A stretch of 64,000 nucleotides of DNA from an uncultured Flavobacteriales bacterium (GCA_937901255.1 CALCHN010000045.1:1-64000), one strand, 5' to 3'. Positions 45,542 to 54,547 are shown, counted from the first letter of the stretch. Numbers and translations: made by a program. The notes: generated by a model not told the origin, from the sequence alone.

Positions 45542-46015
45542 CTAATCTCTAATCTTCAATTTATTAATCTTTTTTATTGGTCCAGGGCAAAAAGACTGAT
45601 GACATTCTACACATTTGTTTACCAAGTTATTAAAGCCTTCTTTTTTGTTTTGTTCGTTAGAGAAAAGTGCATTTGCCTCATTAATCATCAATTCGGTATA
45701 AGCTTTAAATTCAGGTGTTTTTACATCGGCATCTGTTGGTGTTGCAGTATGTATTCTTTCTAAGGCTTCAATATATTCTTTAGAGATATTTCCTTCATCG
45801 TTTACAATAAGTTGTTTAATGCTATCGGCATCATTGTACATTTTTCGCATAAGCAAAGCCAACTCGCTGTCTTTGTTCGGATGATTGTCAACTACTTCTG
45901 TGGTTACTTCTTCATTAGTTGCTTGTTCTGTTGTTGTATCAGCACACGATGTAATGAAAAAAAATATCCCGAAAATAATCGGGATACTTATATTTTTAAA
46001 GGATGTTGTCATCAT
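45542..46015 (-). CDS. Lipoprotein with a C-terminal CxxCH heme motif
   Basis: A 157-residue lipoprotein. The lipobox is FFITSC (Cys about residue 24), followed by an acidic, Thr-rich linker. The C-terminal half is helical and contains NKCVECHQSFCPGP, with CVECH the covalent heme c site. A single-heme c-type fold is likely but compact; it may be an electron carrier or sensor at the membrane. It is 16 bases downstream of the DUF4920 lipoprotein gene on the same strand. Confidence 0.82.
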   Translation of the reverse strand: MMTTSFKNISIPIIFGIFFFITSCADTTTEQATNEEVTTEVVDNHPNKDSELALLMRKMYNDADSIKQLIVNDEGNISKEYIEALERIHTATPTDADVKTPEFKAYTELMINEANALFSNEQNKKEGFNNLVNKCVECHQSFCPGPIKKINKLKIRD

Positions 46016-46031
46016 TAGTAAATATTAAATT

Positions 46032-46547
46032 TTATTCTCCTTTGGTAATTAATTTTTCCTCTTTAATAATTACCCCTTCGGCTTCAAAAGAATAATTAAT
46101 TTCTGGTTCTGTAACGGCATCAATCTCTTCTTGAGAAGCTTCTGCATCTTCCAAATAATGTTTTAATTCTGCTACAGAAGTGGTATCAATTTTTGCGAAA
46201 CCTTGAACGATAGCAAATCTTCCTGCTGCATCTTTAGGTACAAAAAAATCATAATCTTTAAATGTTACACGCATATCTTTATCATCGCCTAAATTAATCG
46301 TCATCCAGCAACCTTTTTTAGCACATACTTCATTAATAGGAGCGATCATTTTAGTGTATAAAGAATCTTTGCCTTCAAATTGTGCTAAAAACTCAGCTGC
46401 CGTAATAGCTCCTTCTTCAGTAATATCCATTCCGTGTTTGGTGATGGTTACTTCAATTTCTTCGCTTATTACTTCTTTTTCTTGTTCATGATTGTTTTGA
46501 CAAGCTACTAATACAACTGTTGATAAGATAAAAATTAATTTTTTCAT
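46032..46547 (-). CDS. DUF4920 lipoprotein
   Basis: A lipoprotein of 171 residues. The ATG at 46547 gives MKKLIFILSTVVLVAC with the lipobox Cys at residue 16; a longer reading from 46586 would bury the signal peptide. The DUF4920 domain is clear, with APINEVCAKKGCWMTINLGDD, MRVTFKDYDFFVPKDAAGR, and ELKHYLEDAEASQEEIDAV. The conserved Cys pair (VCAKKGC) may bind metal or heme-related ligand, but this is not established. It precedes the cytochrome c lipoprotein and is likely co-transcribed with it. Confidence 0.9.
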   Translation of the reverse strand: MKKLIFILSTVVLVACQNNHEQEKEVISEEIEVTITKHGMDITEEGAITAAEFLAQFEGKDSLYTKMIAPINEVCAKKGCWMTINLGDDKDMRVTFKDYDFFVPKDAAGRFAIVQGFAKIDTTSVAELKHYLEDAEASQEEIDAVTEPEINYSFEAEGVIIKEEKLITKGE

Positions 46548-46646
46548 TGATTTAATGTTTTTAATTGATAAGATTTTCGTTGACAAAAGTAATGGATTGA
46601 TTTTAGATACTGGATAATATTTATCATTAAAAATTTAGTTGGTATT

Positions 46647-46671
46647 GTGTCTTTGCTACTTAGCGTCTTTA
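46647..46671 (-). repeat. AACCGC-family repeat, copy E (partial, inverted)
   Basis: On the minus strand it reads AAGACGCTAAGTAGCAAAGA followed by CACA. It shares GACGCTAAG and CAAAGACACA-type words with copies C and D. Confidence 0.5.
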
Positions 46672-46712
46672 TAAGAGATTAATAAAAGTTCTTCGAGTTG
46701 ATACAACAAAAT

Positions 46713-47105
46713 TTATTTTTTGAAAACAAAGTACTTCTGTAAAGTAAAATTATAAGTAATGGCTACTAAAATGGCAGTAATCACTCTCGAATAGTTTTCG
46801 TGTACTTTAAATAACTCAGTAATTACATAAACTAAAACGGTATTAAGTAACAAGCTTCCTAAAGAAACCATGATGTACCTACCAATTTGGGTTACCAATT
46901 TTTTCTCTCTTGCCGAAAAAGCCCAATTTCTACACAAAATAAAATTGGTAATAGCGCCTGTTAAAGCACCTAAAGCTGTTGCATAAACATACCAAACATG
47001 AAACACGTCTTTCAGTAAAAAAAACACACCAAAATCTACCATAGTAGCTATAAGTGCAGCTGTTTGGTACTTTAAAAACGATATGAAAAAGAATTTAACC
47101 CTCAA
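46713..47105 (-). CDS. GtrA family membrane protein
   Basis: A 130-residue GtrA-like protein with four hydrophobic helices (about 13-30, 36-56, 74-94, 103-120). The characteristic order is FLKYQTAALIATMVDFGVFF, ALGALTGAITNFILCRNWAF and TYNFTLQKYFVFKK. In other bacteria the family is linked to translocating undecaprenyl-linked sugars, but the role here is unspecified. Its start overlaps the stop of pgpA by four bases, so the two genes are translationally coupled. Confidence 0.9.
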   Translation of the reverse strand: MRVKFFFISFLKYQTAALIATMVDFGVFFLLKDVFHVWYVYATALGALTGAITNFILCRNWAFSAREKKLVTQIGRYIMVSLGSLLLNTVLVYVITELFKVHENYSRVITAILVAITYNFTLQKYFVFKK

Positions 47106-47566
47106 ATAAATATTAAAATTAATTGTAGTGCTAAGTTAGCATAAATTCCTGCTAAAACATCATCTGCCATTACACCTACGCCACCTTTAAATCGCTCCAT
47201 TTTTTTGACTCCTAATGGTTTAGCAATATCAAAAAAACGAAATAAGCCAAAAGCCAACAATAAATTTAACCACGAAAAAGGTACAAACACCATGGCTATC
47301 CATACGCCTACCAACTCATCTACCACTACTTTTGAAGGATCTTTACCCCACTCCTGTTCCAGTTTGTTGGTAGCATAAATTCCGAGCAATGCAACAACAA
47401 CAATTAACACGATAAATGCTAATGGATTAGGAAAAGTAGGAAACCACTCTAATTGATGAAACAACCACAAAAAAGCACAGCCCACTAATGCTCCAGCAGT
47501 TCCAGGAGCTACAGGCGAAAAACCTGCTCCAAAAGTAGTGGCTATTAGTATGTGTATATACTTCAT
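47102..47566 (-). CDS. pgpA: Phosphatidylglycerophosphatase A
   Basis: Dephosphorylates phosphatidylglycerophosphate to phosphatidylglycerol in the membrane. A 154-residue protein with FGAGFSPVAPGTAGALVG (start of the PgpA domain), VVVDELVGVWIA with the acidic residues of the active site, and FRFFDIAKPLGVKKMERFKGGVGVMADDVLAGIYANL. Hydrophobic segments alternate with these motifs. The gene stands upstream of gtrA, sharing four bases. Confidence 0.94.
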   Translation of the reverse strand: MKYIHILIATTFGAGFSPVAPGTAGALVGCAFLWLFHQLEWFPTFPNPLAFIVLIVVVALLGIYATNKLEQEWGKDPSKVVVDELVGVWIAMVFVPFSWLNLLLAFGLFRFFDIAKPLGVKKMERFKGGVGVMADDVLAGIYANLALQLILIFI

Positions 47567-47663
47567 TAAAATAATAGTGCTTGTATTCTATGCTACAAAA
47601 CTAAGTTTCTTTTTTGAAAACAACAGTTTACCAACACAAGCTTAGTTTACAAGTTATTTTTTA

Positions 47664-47671
47664 TATATTTG
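47664..47671 (+). promoter_or_regulatory. Putative promoter of the LRR gene
   Basis: TATATTTG matches the TAnnTTTG -7 consensus, 62 bases before the ATG. A TTA (one base off TTG) lies 19 bases upstream, the expected spacing of a Bacteroidota promoter. Confidence 0.4.
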
Positions 47672-47732
47672 GAGGAAGAATTAAATTATTACTCTTTAAG
47701 GTAGAGATGCCGTTCGAAAAAAGAAAACTATT

Positions 47733-49628
47733 ATGAAAACACTGATAACACTTTTATTCATTGTTGCATTACCTTATAAAAGTGATGCTCAAACAACCGC
47801 AATACCTGATTCTAATTTTGAACAAGCATTAATTAACCTAGGGTTTGATAGTGGAAGTCCTGATGGTGTTGTGTTGACCGCAAATATAGATACAATAGGT
47901 GTTTTAAATGTTTCTTTTGTAAATATTTCAAGTCTAGTAGGAATAGAAGATTTTACTAATTTATCTACATTATATTGCGAAGGGAATCTATTAACTAATT
48001 TAGATGTGTCTCAAAATACTGCTTTAAATTTATTGTATTGTAGTAATAATCAACTTACAAATATAGTTGTTGCTGGTGCCTATTCTTTAACTTTATTACA
48101 TTGTAATAATAACCAACTTAGTACTATTAATATAACCCAAAATGTAGCTTTAAATAATTTATCTTGTAAAGATAACCTCATAACTAATTTAGATGTATCT
48201 CAAAACACTGATTTAAATTATCTAAATTGCAATGAAAATCTACTAACCAACATAAATGTCACTCAAAATACTGCTTTGATTTCTTTTCTGTGTGATGACA
48301 ACCAGCTCTCTAACATAGATGTTACTCAAAATATTGTTTTAGATGCACTTCATTGTAATTCTAACCAATTGACAAACTTAAATGTAACACAAAACACTAC
48401 TTTAACTGAATTAGAATGTTCTTACAATCAATTGACGAGTTTAGATTTAACACAAAATATTGCTTTAACTGAATTACATTGCTACTATAATCAAATAACA
48501 AGTTTAGATGTATCTAAAAACACTGCTCTAACATATCTTCATTGTGCTTATAACCAAATAACTAATCTAAATGTAGATAGTGCTAGTTCACTAACAAAAA
48601 TATTATGCTATAATAACATATTAACCACCTTAGATGTATCTCAAAACAATAATTTGTTTGTATTACACTCTTATAATAATCAATTAACAAGTTTAGATGT
48701 ATCTAAAAATTCGGTATTAAGTCAATTGTTTTGTTCGAATAACCCTTTTACATGTTTGAATGTTAAAAATGGAAACAATACTAATTTTACTACATTCATT
48801 TCAACTAATACCCCTAATTTAACATGTATAGATGTTGATAATGTTGCATACTCTACAATTAATTGGTCAAACATTGATGCTAGCGTTTCTTTTAGCAATA
48901 ACTGTATTAACTCATGCTCTTCTCCTCTAAACATTGGAAATGACACAAGCATATGTCAAGGTGATAGCTTATTTTTAGATTTTACAACACCTAATGCAAC
49001 ATATTTATGGCAAGATAGTTCAACCAATTCTACATACACTATAACAAATACTGGTACTTATTGGATTGAGATAACTGCTAATAACACAACTATCTCTGAT
49101 ACAATTAATATCTTAGTTAACCCTCTACCAAATGTAATTTTAGCGGAATTTAATCCAGATACTCTATGTAATATTAGTAATTCTGTAACTTTACCTTCTG
49201 GTTCTCCATCAGGAGGAAGTTATACTGGATATGGAGTTGTTGGCAATAATTTTGACCCCACTATTTCTGGTCTTGGGACACACAATATTATCTATACTTA
49301 TACTGATGGAAATTCCTGCATAAATAGTGATACTTCAATTATTACAGTTGAAAACTGTACTGGTATTGATAATATAAAAAATGATTTTGGAATTATCTTT
49401 TACCCAAATCCAAATATTGGTCAATTTGCTATCGAAAAAACAAGTAATCTTAACAAAGAAATTAAAGTTCAATTACTTGATATTGCTTCAAAATTAATTC
49501 TAGAAATAGTCATTCCAATAGATAAACAAAAACTAGAAATAGATATCACAAAATATAGTAAAGGAATTTACTACCTGCACCTAAACATTGATGATGAACA
49601 ACTTGTAAAACAGATACTGAAAAATTAA
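47733..49628 (+). CDS. Leucine-rich repeat protein with T9SS C-terminal sorting domain
   Basis: A secreted 631-residue protein. A signal peptide (1-19, ending SDAQ) is followed by an N-terminal cap (IPDSNFEQALINLGFDS). There are 13 tandem 21-residue LRR units (about 71-345) of the form LxxLxCxxNxLTxLDVSxNTA. The Cys before each Asn-rich turn is a feature of these short bacterial LRRs. Ig-like beta segments follow (about 395-545). The terminal domain IIFYPNPNIGQFAIE, ending in GIYYLHLNIDDEQLVKQILKN, is a type A T9SS sorting domain, so the protein is predicted to be secreted and anchored or released. Surface adhesin-like use is inferred. Confidence 0.92.
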   Translation: MKTLITLLFIVALPYKSDAQTTAIPDSNFEQALINLGFDSGSPDGVVLTANIDTIGVLNVSFVNISSLVGIEDFTNLSTLYCEGNLLTNLDVSQNTALNLLYCSNNQLTNIVVAGAYSLTLLHCNNNQLSTINITQNVALNNLSCKDNLITNLDVSQNTDLNYLNCNENLLTNINVTQNTALISFLCDDNQLSNIDVTQNIVLDALHCNSNQLTNLNVTQNTTLTELECSYNQLTSLDLTQNIALTELHCYYNQITSLDVSKNTALTYLHCAYNQITNLNVDSASSLTKILCYNNILTTLDVSQNNNLFVLHSYNNQLTSLDVSKNSVLSQLFCSNNPFTCLNVKNGNNTNFTTFISTNTPNLTCIDVDNVAYSTINWSNIDASVSFSNNCINSCSSPLNIGNDTSICQGDSLFLDFTTPNATYLWQDSSTNSTYTITNTGTYWIEITANNTTISDTINILVNPLPNVILAEFNPDTLCNISNSVTLPSGSPSGGSYTGYGVVGNNFDPTISGLGTHNIIYTYTDGNSCINSDTSIITVENCTGIDNIKNDFGIIFYPNPNIGQFAIEKTSNLNKEIKVQLLDIASKLILEIVIPIDKQKLEIDITKYSKGIYYLHLNIDDEQLVKQILKN

Positions 49629-49993
49629 TAATGAAAAAACGGTTTACCAAAAATCTATCCACTTCATTATGTTAGCTAATTACCGTACATTTTGATTACA
49701 ACAAAGCGAAAACATAAAGTTGTCTAATGTCTGGAGGAAAAAACATTACCCTTTATGGATTCGCATAAATTCAATAGATAGTCAAAGATTATCTATTGAA
49801 TTTAGTACAAGACATTGACACATTAAAAATTGTCATAATTAAGAAACAGGTATTCCTCCATTTGGACTAATTAAAATTGAAAATTAAAAATAGTACAACC
49901 TTTATCTATAAAGCCCCTTTATGAACTAATTTTTGTGTTAACATTGTCTGGGAGATTACTTAGGTTAAGCATAAACTATCTGCTTAATAAAAA
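49629..49993. other. 365-base gap with long perfect hairpin
   Basis: No gene seen. At 49767-49803, AAATTCAATAGATA pairs perfectly with TATCTATTGAATTT across a nine-base loop. Outside it, TGGAGGAA (49732-49739) and TTCCTCCA (49853-49860) are also complementary, giving a nested stem of about 130 bases overall. This could be a small structured RNA, a terminator-like element or a repeat. No T tract follows the inner hairpin on the plus strand. Confidence 0.55.
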
Positions 49994-51031
49994 CTACTTC
50001 CTAGTATATTCATGTACAAACTTACAAAGCTGTTTTACATTTTCTACGGGTGTTCCAGGTAAAATTCCATGTCCGAGATTAAAAATATGCCCAGGTTTGT
50101 CTTTTACCGAATCAAGAATCTTTTTGGTTTTACGTTCAATAATATCCCAATCGGCAAATAAAGCAGTAGGATCTAAATTTCCTTGTACAGCTACTTCGTA
50201 ATTTAAGTCCGCCCAAGTTTTAGCTAAGTCGGTTTTCCAATCAATAGCAATTACATCTGGATTAGCTTTTCGTAAACTCGGTATAAGGTGAGCAGAATTT
50301 ACTCCCATAGAAATTAAAGGAACATTTGGGTATTTGCTCTTAACAATTTGTATCATTTTCTCAACATGCGGATAAACGTACTCGTTGTAGTCATCAATAT
50401 CTAACGCTCCTACCCAACTATCGAAAATTTGTACAGCCATCGCTCCACTTTCAATCTGAAAGTTTAAGTAATTTGCCATAACGGTACCTAATTTATCCAT
50501 CAACAAATGCCAAGCTTTACTTTCATTATACATAAAAGCTTTCATTTTTTCATAATTCTTAGATGGACCGCCTTCAATCATGTAACTTGCCAAGGTAAAC
50601 GGAGCTCCAACAAAACCAATACAAGGCACATTTAATTCTCCTTTCAAGATGGTCAGTGCTTTACCGGTGTACCACATTTCTGTTGCAGGATCTACCACTT
50701 TAAGTTTCTCTACATCGGCAACTGTTCGTATTGGATTGTGAATTAATGGTCCGTAGCCTTTTTTGTATTCAAAGCTTATTCCCATTGGTCCAAGTGGAAT
50801 TAGAATATCAGAAAAAATAATAGCAGAATCTAACTCAAACTGATTAATTGGTAACAAAGTAACCTCTGCACTCACTTCAGGAATAGTACTTATCTCGATA
50901 ATACTGTACTTTTCTTTAATTTTCATGTATTCTTTTTGGTATCGTCCTGCCTGACGAGCTAACCAAAGTGGTGTGTATGGAGTTTCTTCTCTTCTACAAG
51001 CTTTTAAAAAATTATCGTTGAATGTTGTCAT
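49994..51031 (-). CDS. hemE: Uroporphyrinogen decarboxylase
   Basis: Decarboxylates uroporphyrinogen III to coproporphyrinogen III in heme synthesis. Length 345. The family's opening PLWLARQAGRYQKEY is preserved. The later GFVGAPFTLASYMIEGG is a known segment, and FNLGHGILPGTPVENV is the C-terminal signature. The conserved Asp that contacts the porphyrin is in the FSDILIPLGPMG region. It belongs to a leftward heme cluster, with hemL and hemB upstream, separated from hemL by a broken gene and a palindrome. Confidence 0.96.
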   Translation of the reverse strand: MTTFNDNFLKACRREETPYTPLWLARQAGRYQKEYMKIKEKYSIIEISTIPEVSAEVTLLPINQFELDSAIIFSDILIPLGPMGISFEYKKGYGPLIHNPIRTVADVEKLKVVDPATEMWYTGKALTILKGELNVPCIGFVGAPFTLASYMIEGGPSKNYEKMKAFMYNESKAWHLLMDKLGTVMANYLNFQIESGAMAVQIFDSWVGALDIDDYNEYVYPHVEKMIQIVKSKYPNVPLISMGVNSAHLIPSLRKANPDVIAIDWKTDLAKTWADLNYEVAVQGNLDPTALFADWDIIERKTKKILDSVKDKPGHIFNLGHGILPGTPVENVKQLCKFVHEYTRK

Positions 51032-51089
51032 TTGTTTAGTGTTTTAGTGTCATAACGAAGAAGTATGACTTAGCAAACTGCTTATGTTT

Positions 51090-51275
51090 TTAGTTTTTAT
51101 TATTTTTTATTGCAAAATTAATGATTAAACCCAAGCCAATTAGTAGGAATACTGCTCCCACATAAAAAAAAAGATTCACTCAAGGCCAATGCATTATTTT
51201 AAAGAGAGCTCCGAAAATAATACTGGCAAATGAAATAAACGATAAAATAATACCAACTACTAAAAGTTTTTTCAT
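51090..51275 (-). pseudogene. GldL-N-like two-helix mini-gene interrupted by in-frame TGA
   Basis: Reading leftward from an ATG at 51275, the frame gives MKKLLVVGIILSFISFASII and then FGALFKIMHWP. A TGA stop at 51182-51180 follows, and then, in the same frame, VNLFFYVGAVFLLIGLGLII with a polar tail to a TAA at 51090. FKIMHWP normally continues with Gly in GldL-type proteins (KIMHWPGA), so GGA to TGA would explain the stop by one base. With readthrough the product would be a 61-residue two-helix membrane protein. A GTG directly after the TGA could reinitiate. Whether this is a real nonsense mutation or a sequence error cannot be told from one genome. Confidence 0.6.
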
Positions 51276-51330
51276 TTACTAATTGTTATATTGTTATTTA
51301 ATTTATTTTCAAGTACAAAGCAATTAATGT

Positions 51331-51409
51331 GGCTAAAGCCAATATAATGAAATTTTTTACCCCGACCTTAAGGTCGGGGTAAAACCCAAACCAAAAAAGG
51401 GCTTTAGCC
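51331..51409. repeat. Nested palindromic intergenic element
   Basis: The core at 51355-51384 is a 30-base perfect palindrome: TTTTACCCCGACCTT and its reverse complement. Outside it GGCTAAAGCC (51331-51340) and GGCTTTAGCC (51400-51409) form a second inverted pair. No T run follows on either strand, so it is more like a REP-type repeat than an intrinsic terminator. It lies between hemL and the broken GldL-like gene. Confidence 0.75.
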
Positions 51410-51430
51410 TCATTCTTTTTTTAGTATCAA

Positions 51431-52711
51431 TTAAATAGATTTCATCGCCCTATTAATCCCTGTTACAATTTTTTCCATATCCTCGTCAGAAATAACTGAT
51501 GATAAAAACCAAGCTTCGAACTGACTTGGCGGAATGTAAATACCATTTTCTATTAATCCCCAAAAGAATTTAGTAAACTGAGCCGTATTACACTCTTGTG
51601 CTTCTGTAAAATTAGTGATTTTTTTAGCTGAGAAAAATGGATTAATCATCGAACCAAATCGATTTACTGTTAACTCTATACCGTTTTCAACAGCGGCATC
51701 TAACAAGGCTTTTTCAATAATAGCTGCTTGCTCGTTAAATTTATCGTAAGGATTTTGAGCTTGCAATTCTGTTAGGGTGGCAATACCAGCAGCCATAGCT
51801 ACAGGATTTCCTGATAAGGTTCCTGCTTGATACATATCGCCAAGAGGAGAAACCATTTGCATGATTTCATTTCTTGCTCCGTAAGCTCCCACAGGGAAAC
51901 CACCTCCAACTACTTTACCCAAACACGTAATATCTGCTTCTATACCCAACAATTCCTGAGCTCCACCAAATTTAGAGCGAAAACCTGTCATCACTTCATC
52001 TACCACCAATAAAATTCCTGCATCTTTGGTAATTTGTCTTAGTTCTTTAATAAAATCATCAGAAGGCAATACTACGCCCATATTTCCAGCAATAGGCTCA
52101 ATAAACACAGCTGCTATATCTTTGCATTCAGTAATATGTTTTTTTACGGAATCAATATTATTGTACTCGGCAATTAAGGTATTTTTAACTGCATCGGCAG
52201 GAACGCCTTTACTTCCAGGAATACTTAATGTTGCTAATCCGCTACCGGCAGCAACCAATAAAGCATCTGAATGTCCGTGATAACAACCAGAAAATTTAAT
52301 AATATGATTTTTTCCTGTATAAGCTCTTGCTAAACGAATAGCACTCAACACAGCTTCTGTTCCTGAATTAACAAACCTAACCTTGTCCATTCCAGGAAAA
52401 GCTTGGCAAACCATTTCTGCTAAAACAATTTCATTTTCGGTACTTGCACCAAAAGTAAAACCTGTACAAACTTGTTTCTGCACTGCTTCTATGACTTTGT
52501 TATTACCATGACCTAAAATCATTGGTCCGTAAGAAAGTACTAAATCAATGTATTCGTTTCCATCTACATCATAAATTTTTGAACCGTGTGCTCGTTCCAT
52601 AAAAAGCGGATTTCCTCCAACTGATTTGAATGCTCTAACGGGCGAGTTTACTGCTCCTACTAAGTGTTGTTGTCCTTTACTATAAAGTGTTTGAGATTTG
52701 GTGTTGTTCAT
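51431..52711 (-). CDS. hemL: Glutamate-1-semialdehyde 2,1-aminomutase
   Basis: PLP enzyme that forms 5-aminolevulinate from glutamate-1-semialdehyde, so this organism uses the C5 heme route. Length 426. The sequence shows VNSPVRAFKSVGG, FVNSGTEAVLSAIRLARAYTG, KFSGCYHGHSDALLVAAGSG, LVVDEVMTGFR, CLGKVVGGGFPVGAYG (Lys forming the PLP Schiff base), and AGTLSGNPVAMAAG. It is 11 bases downstream of hemB on the same strand. The partner hemA is not in the window. Confidence 0.96.
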   Translation of the reverse strand: MNNTKSQTLYSKGQQHLVGAVNSPVRAFKSVGGNPLFMERAHGSKIYDVDGNEYIDLVLSYGPMILGHGNNKVIEAVQKQVCTGFTFGASTENEIVLAEMVCQAFPGMDKVRFVNSGTEAVLSAIRLARAYTGKNHIIKFSGCYHGHSDALLVAAGSGLATLSIPGSKGVPADAVKNTLIAEYNNIDSVKKHITECKDIAAVFIEPIAGNMGVVLPSDDFIKELRQITKDAGILLVVDEVMTGFRSKFGGAQELLGIEADITCLGKVVGGGFPVGAYGARNEIMQMVSPLGDMYQAGTLSGNPVAMAAGIATLTELQAQNPYDKFNEQAAIIEKALLDAAVENGIELTVNRFGSMINPFFSAKKITNFTEAQECNTAQFTKFFWGLIENGIYIPPSQFEAWFLSSVISDEDMEKIVTGINRAMKSI

Positions 52712-52722
52712 ATTTTATTTTT

Positions 52723-53685
52723 TTATTGTCTTAATAATCTAGCTGCTTCTTTAGCAAAATAAGTAATAATAATGTCTGCTCCTGCTCTTTTTATGGATAG
52801 TAAGGTTTCCATCATTACTTTCTGCTCATCTATCCAGCCATTTTTACCAGCTGCTTTAATCATGGAATACTCTCCACTAACATTATAAGCTGCTATGGGT
52901 AAATCAAAATTGTTTTTTAAATCTCTAATGATATCCAAATAAGATAAAGCAGGTTTAACCATTAAAATGGCTGCCCCTTCATCCACATCAGCCTGAGCTT
53001 CTTTTATCGCTTCATTTCTGTTGGCAGCATCCATTTGGTAGGTTCTTCTATCGCCAAAACTTGGCGTTGAATCTGCTGCATCTCTAAATGGTCCGTAATA
53101 AGCCGAAGCATATTTTACCGAATAGCCCATAATTGGAATATGCTGAAATCCGTTTTTATCTAATTCATCCCTAATTTCCCTTACTGCAAAATCCATCATG
53201 CCCGATGGAGCAACCATATCTATACCTGCTTTTGCTTGAGCTAATACTTGTTTTCTTAAATTTACAAGTGTTAAATCGTTATCCACATCATGATTACACA
53301 AAACGCCACAATGTCCGTGGTCGGTATATTCACAAAAACAAACATCGGCAATTACTTGTAAGTTGGGATATTCTTTTTTTATTTGTCGGATAGCTTGTTG
53401 AATAATGCCTTCCTCACTCCAGCTTTCAGAACCTTCCGCATCTTTATGCAAAGGAATACCAAATAGTATAACCGATTTTATTCCCAAGTCCACTACTTCA
53501 TCTAACTCTTCTTTTATCCTATCTAACGAATAGCGATATATACCGGGCATGGAAACAATTTCTTTTTTAATGTTGTTGCCTTCTTCAATAAACAAAGGAT
53601 AAATAAAGTCTGCAACTTGCAAATGTGTTTCTCTTACTTTTGCTCTAATCTCTTCATTTTTTCTATTATCTCTAAGTCTGTTCAT
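52723..53685 (-). CDS. hemB: Delta-aminolevulinic acid dehydratase (porphobilinogen synthase)
   Basis: Condenses two 5-aminolevulinate molecules to porphobilinogen. A 320-residue protein with [19 protein letters not shown] (zinc-binding Cys), [30 protein letters not shown] (catalytic Lys), [16 protein letters not shown] (second Lys), and [12 protein letters not shown]. Three Cys in the zinc loop suggest the zinc-dependent type. It is followed by hemL, so ALA formation and use are encoded together. Confidence 0.96.
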   Translation of the reverse strand: MNRLRDNRKNEEIRAKVRETHLQVADFIYPLFIEEGNNIKKEIVSMPGIYRYSLDRIKEELDEVVDLGIKSVILFGIPLHKDAEGSESWSEEGIIQQAIRQIKKEYPNLQVIADVCFCEYTDHGHCGVLCNHDVDNDLTLVNLRKQVLAQAKAGIDMVAPSGMMDFAVREIRDELDKNGFQHIPIMGYSVKYASAYYGPFRDAADSTPSFGDRRTYQMDAANRNEAIKEAQADVDEGAAILMVKPALSYLDIIRDLKNNFDLPIAAYNVSGEYSMIKAAGKNGWIDEQKVMMETLLSIKRAGADIIITYFAKEAARLLRQ

Positions 53686-53713
53686 GCTTATTTTTTGTAA
53701 TAAAGAATAGCTA

Positions 53714-54547
53714 CTACCTAACCAACTCTATACTGTCTGGATTAATTTTTATTTTCTTACCACTATAAAGTATGCCTACTGCTTTTTTAAATGCTTTCTT
53801 ACTGACTTTAAAGGTACTATAAATCAGTTCTGGAGAACTTTTGTCTGTAATATTAAGTTTACCTTTTTCTTTTAACAATGTTTCATAAATAGCGTTGGCG
53901 ATATTTTCTAATTCGTCTAATTTTGAACTATTTAATGTAATGTCTAGCTTATTGTCGGGACGAACTTTCTGAACAAAACCCTTCAATTTATCTCCTATGT
54001 ATATGGGACGAAAAACTTCATTTTCGAACAACATGCCTAAATGTTGGTTGTTTACCACTACTTTGTAGCCTAAATCTGTATGTTGTGCAACCAATAAAGA
54101 AACTTCATCTCCTTGTTTCAAGGTAATTGGATTTTTTTTAAGATGTTTTTCAATTTTTGCACTGCCCACCATTCTGTTGGTTAGCTCATCTTTATACAAA
54201 TAAACTGGATACTCTTCACCAACTTCTATCTTATAAAACTGTTCAGAATAAGGTACTAATAAATCTTTTTCAACTCCCCACTCAAAAAAAGCACCAACAG
54301 GAGTAACATCTACGGCTTTTAAAAAATCACATTGGTGCATTAATATTTTAGGAATTAAAGTAGTAGCTATAGGTCTGTCTTCAGAATCTGTGTAAACAAA
54401 CACTTCTAATTTATCGCCAATTTCAAAATCTACAGGAACATATTTGTGAGGCAACAAAATTTCTTCTCCCTCTTGTGTAAGTAAATATATTCCTTGTGGA
54501 GTAGTTTTCACACTTTCTAATTCAACAATATTTCCTATTTCTTGCAT
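53714..54547 (-). CDS. CvfB/YitL-type S1-like RNA-binding protein
   Basis: A 277-residue cytosolic protein of the CvfB family. It has repeated S1-like OB folds: [56 protein letters not shown], and a third around [37 protein letters not shown]. The C-terminal winged-helix segment is [16 protein letters not shown]. The known S. aureus member regulates virulence genes and binds RNA. Its start is three bases from the yaaA stop, so the pair is probably co-transcribed with yaaA first. Confidence 0.88.
   Translation of the reverse strand: MQEIGNIVELESVKTTPQGIYLLTQEGEEILLPHKYVPVDFEIGDKLEVFVYTDSEDRPIATTLIPKILMHQCDFLKAVDVTPVGAFFEWGVEKDLLVPYSEQFYKIEVGEEYPVYLYKDELTNRMVGSAKIEKHLKKNPITLKQGDEVSLLVAQHTDLGYKVVVNNQHLGMLFENEVFRPIYIGDKLKGFVQKVRPDNKLDITLNSSKLDELENIANAIYETLLKEKGKLNITDKSSPELIYSTFKVSKKAFKKAVGILYSGKKIKINPDSIELVR

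Noticed and set aside
51180..51182. UGA recoded as an amino acid in the GldL-like mini-gene
   Set aside because: TGA is used as an ordinary stop by genes in this window (for example DUF58 at 18058-18060 and recF at 11891-11893). A single-base nonsense change or sequencing error is simpler.
51355..51384. Intrinsic terminator for hemL
   Set aside because: The perfect palindrome is not followed by a T run on the relevant strand; it also sits inside a second inverted repeat, so a repeat element is a better description.
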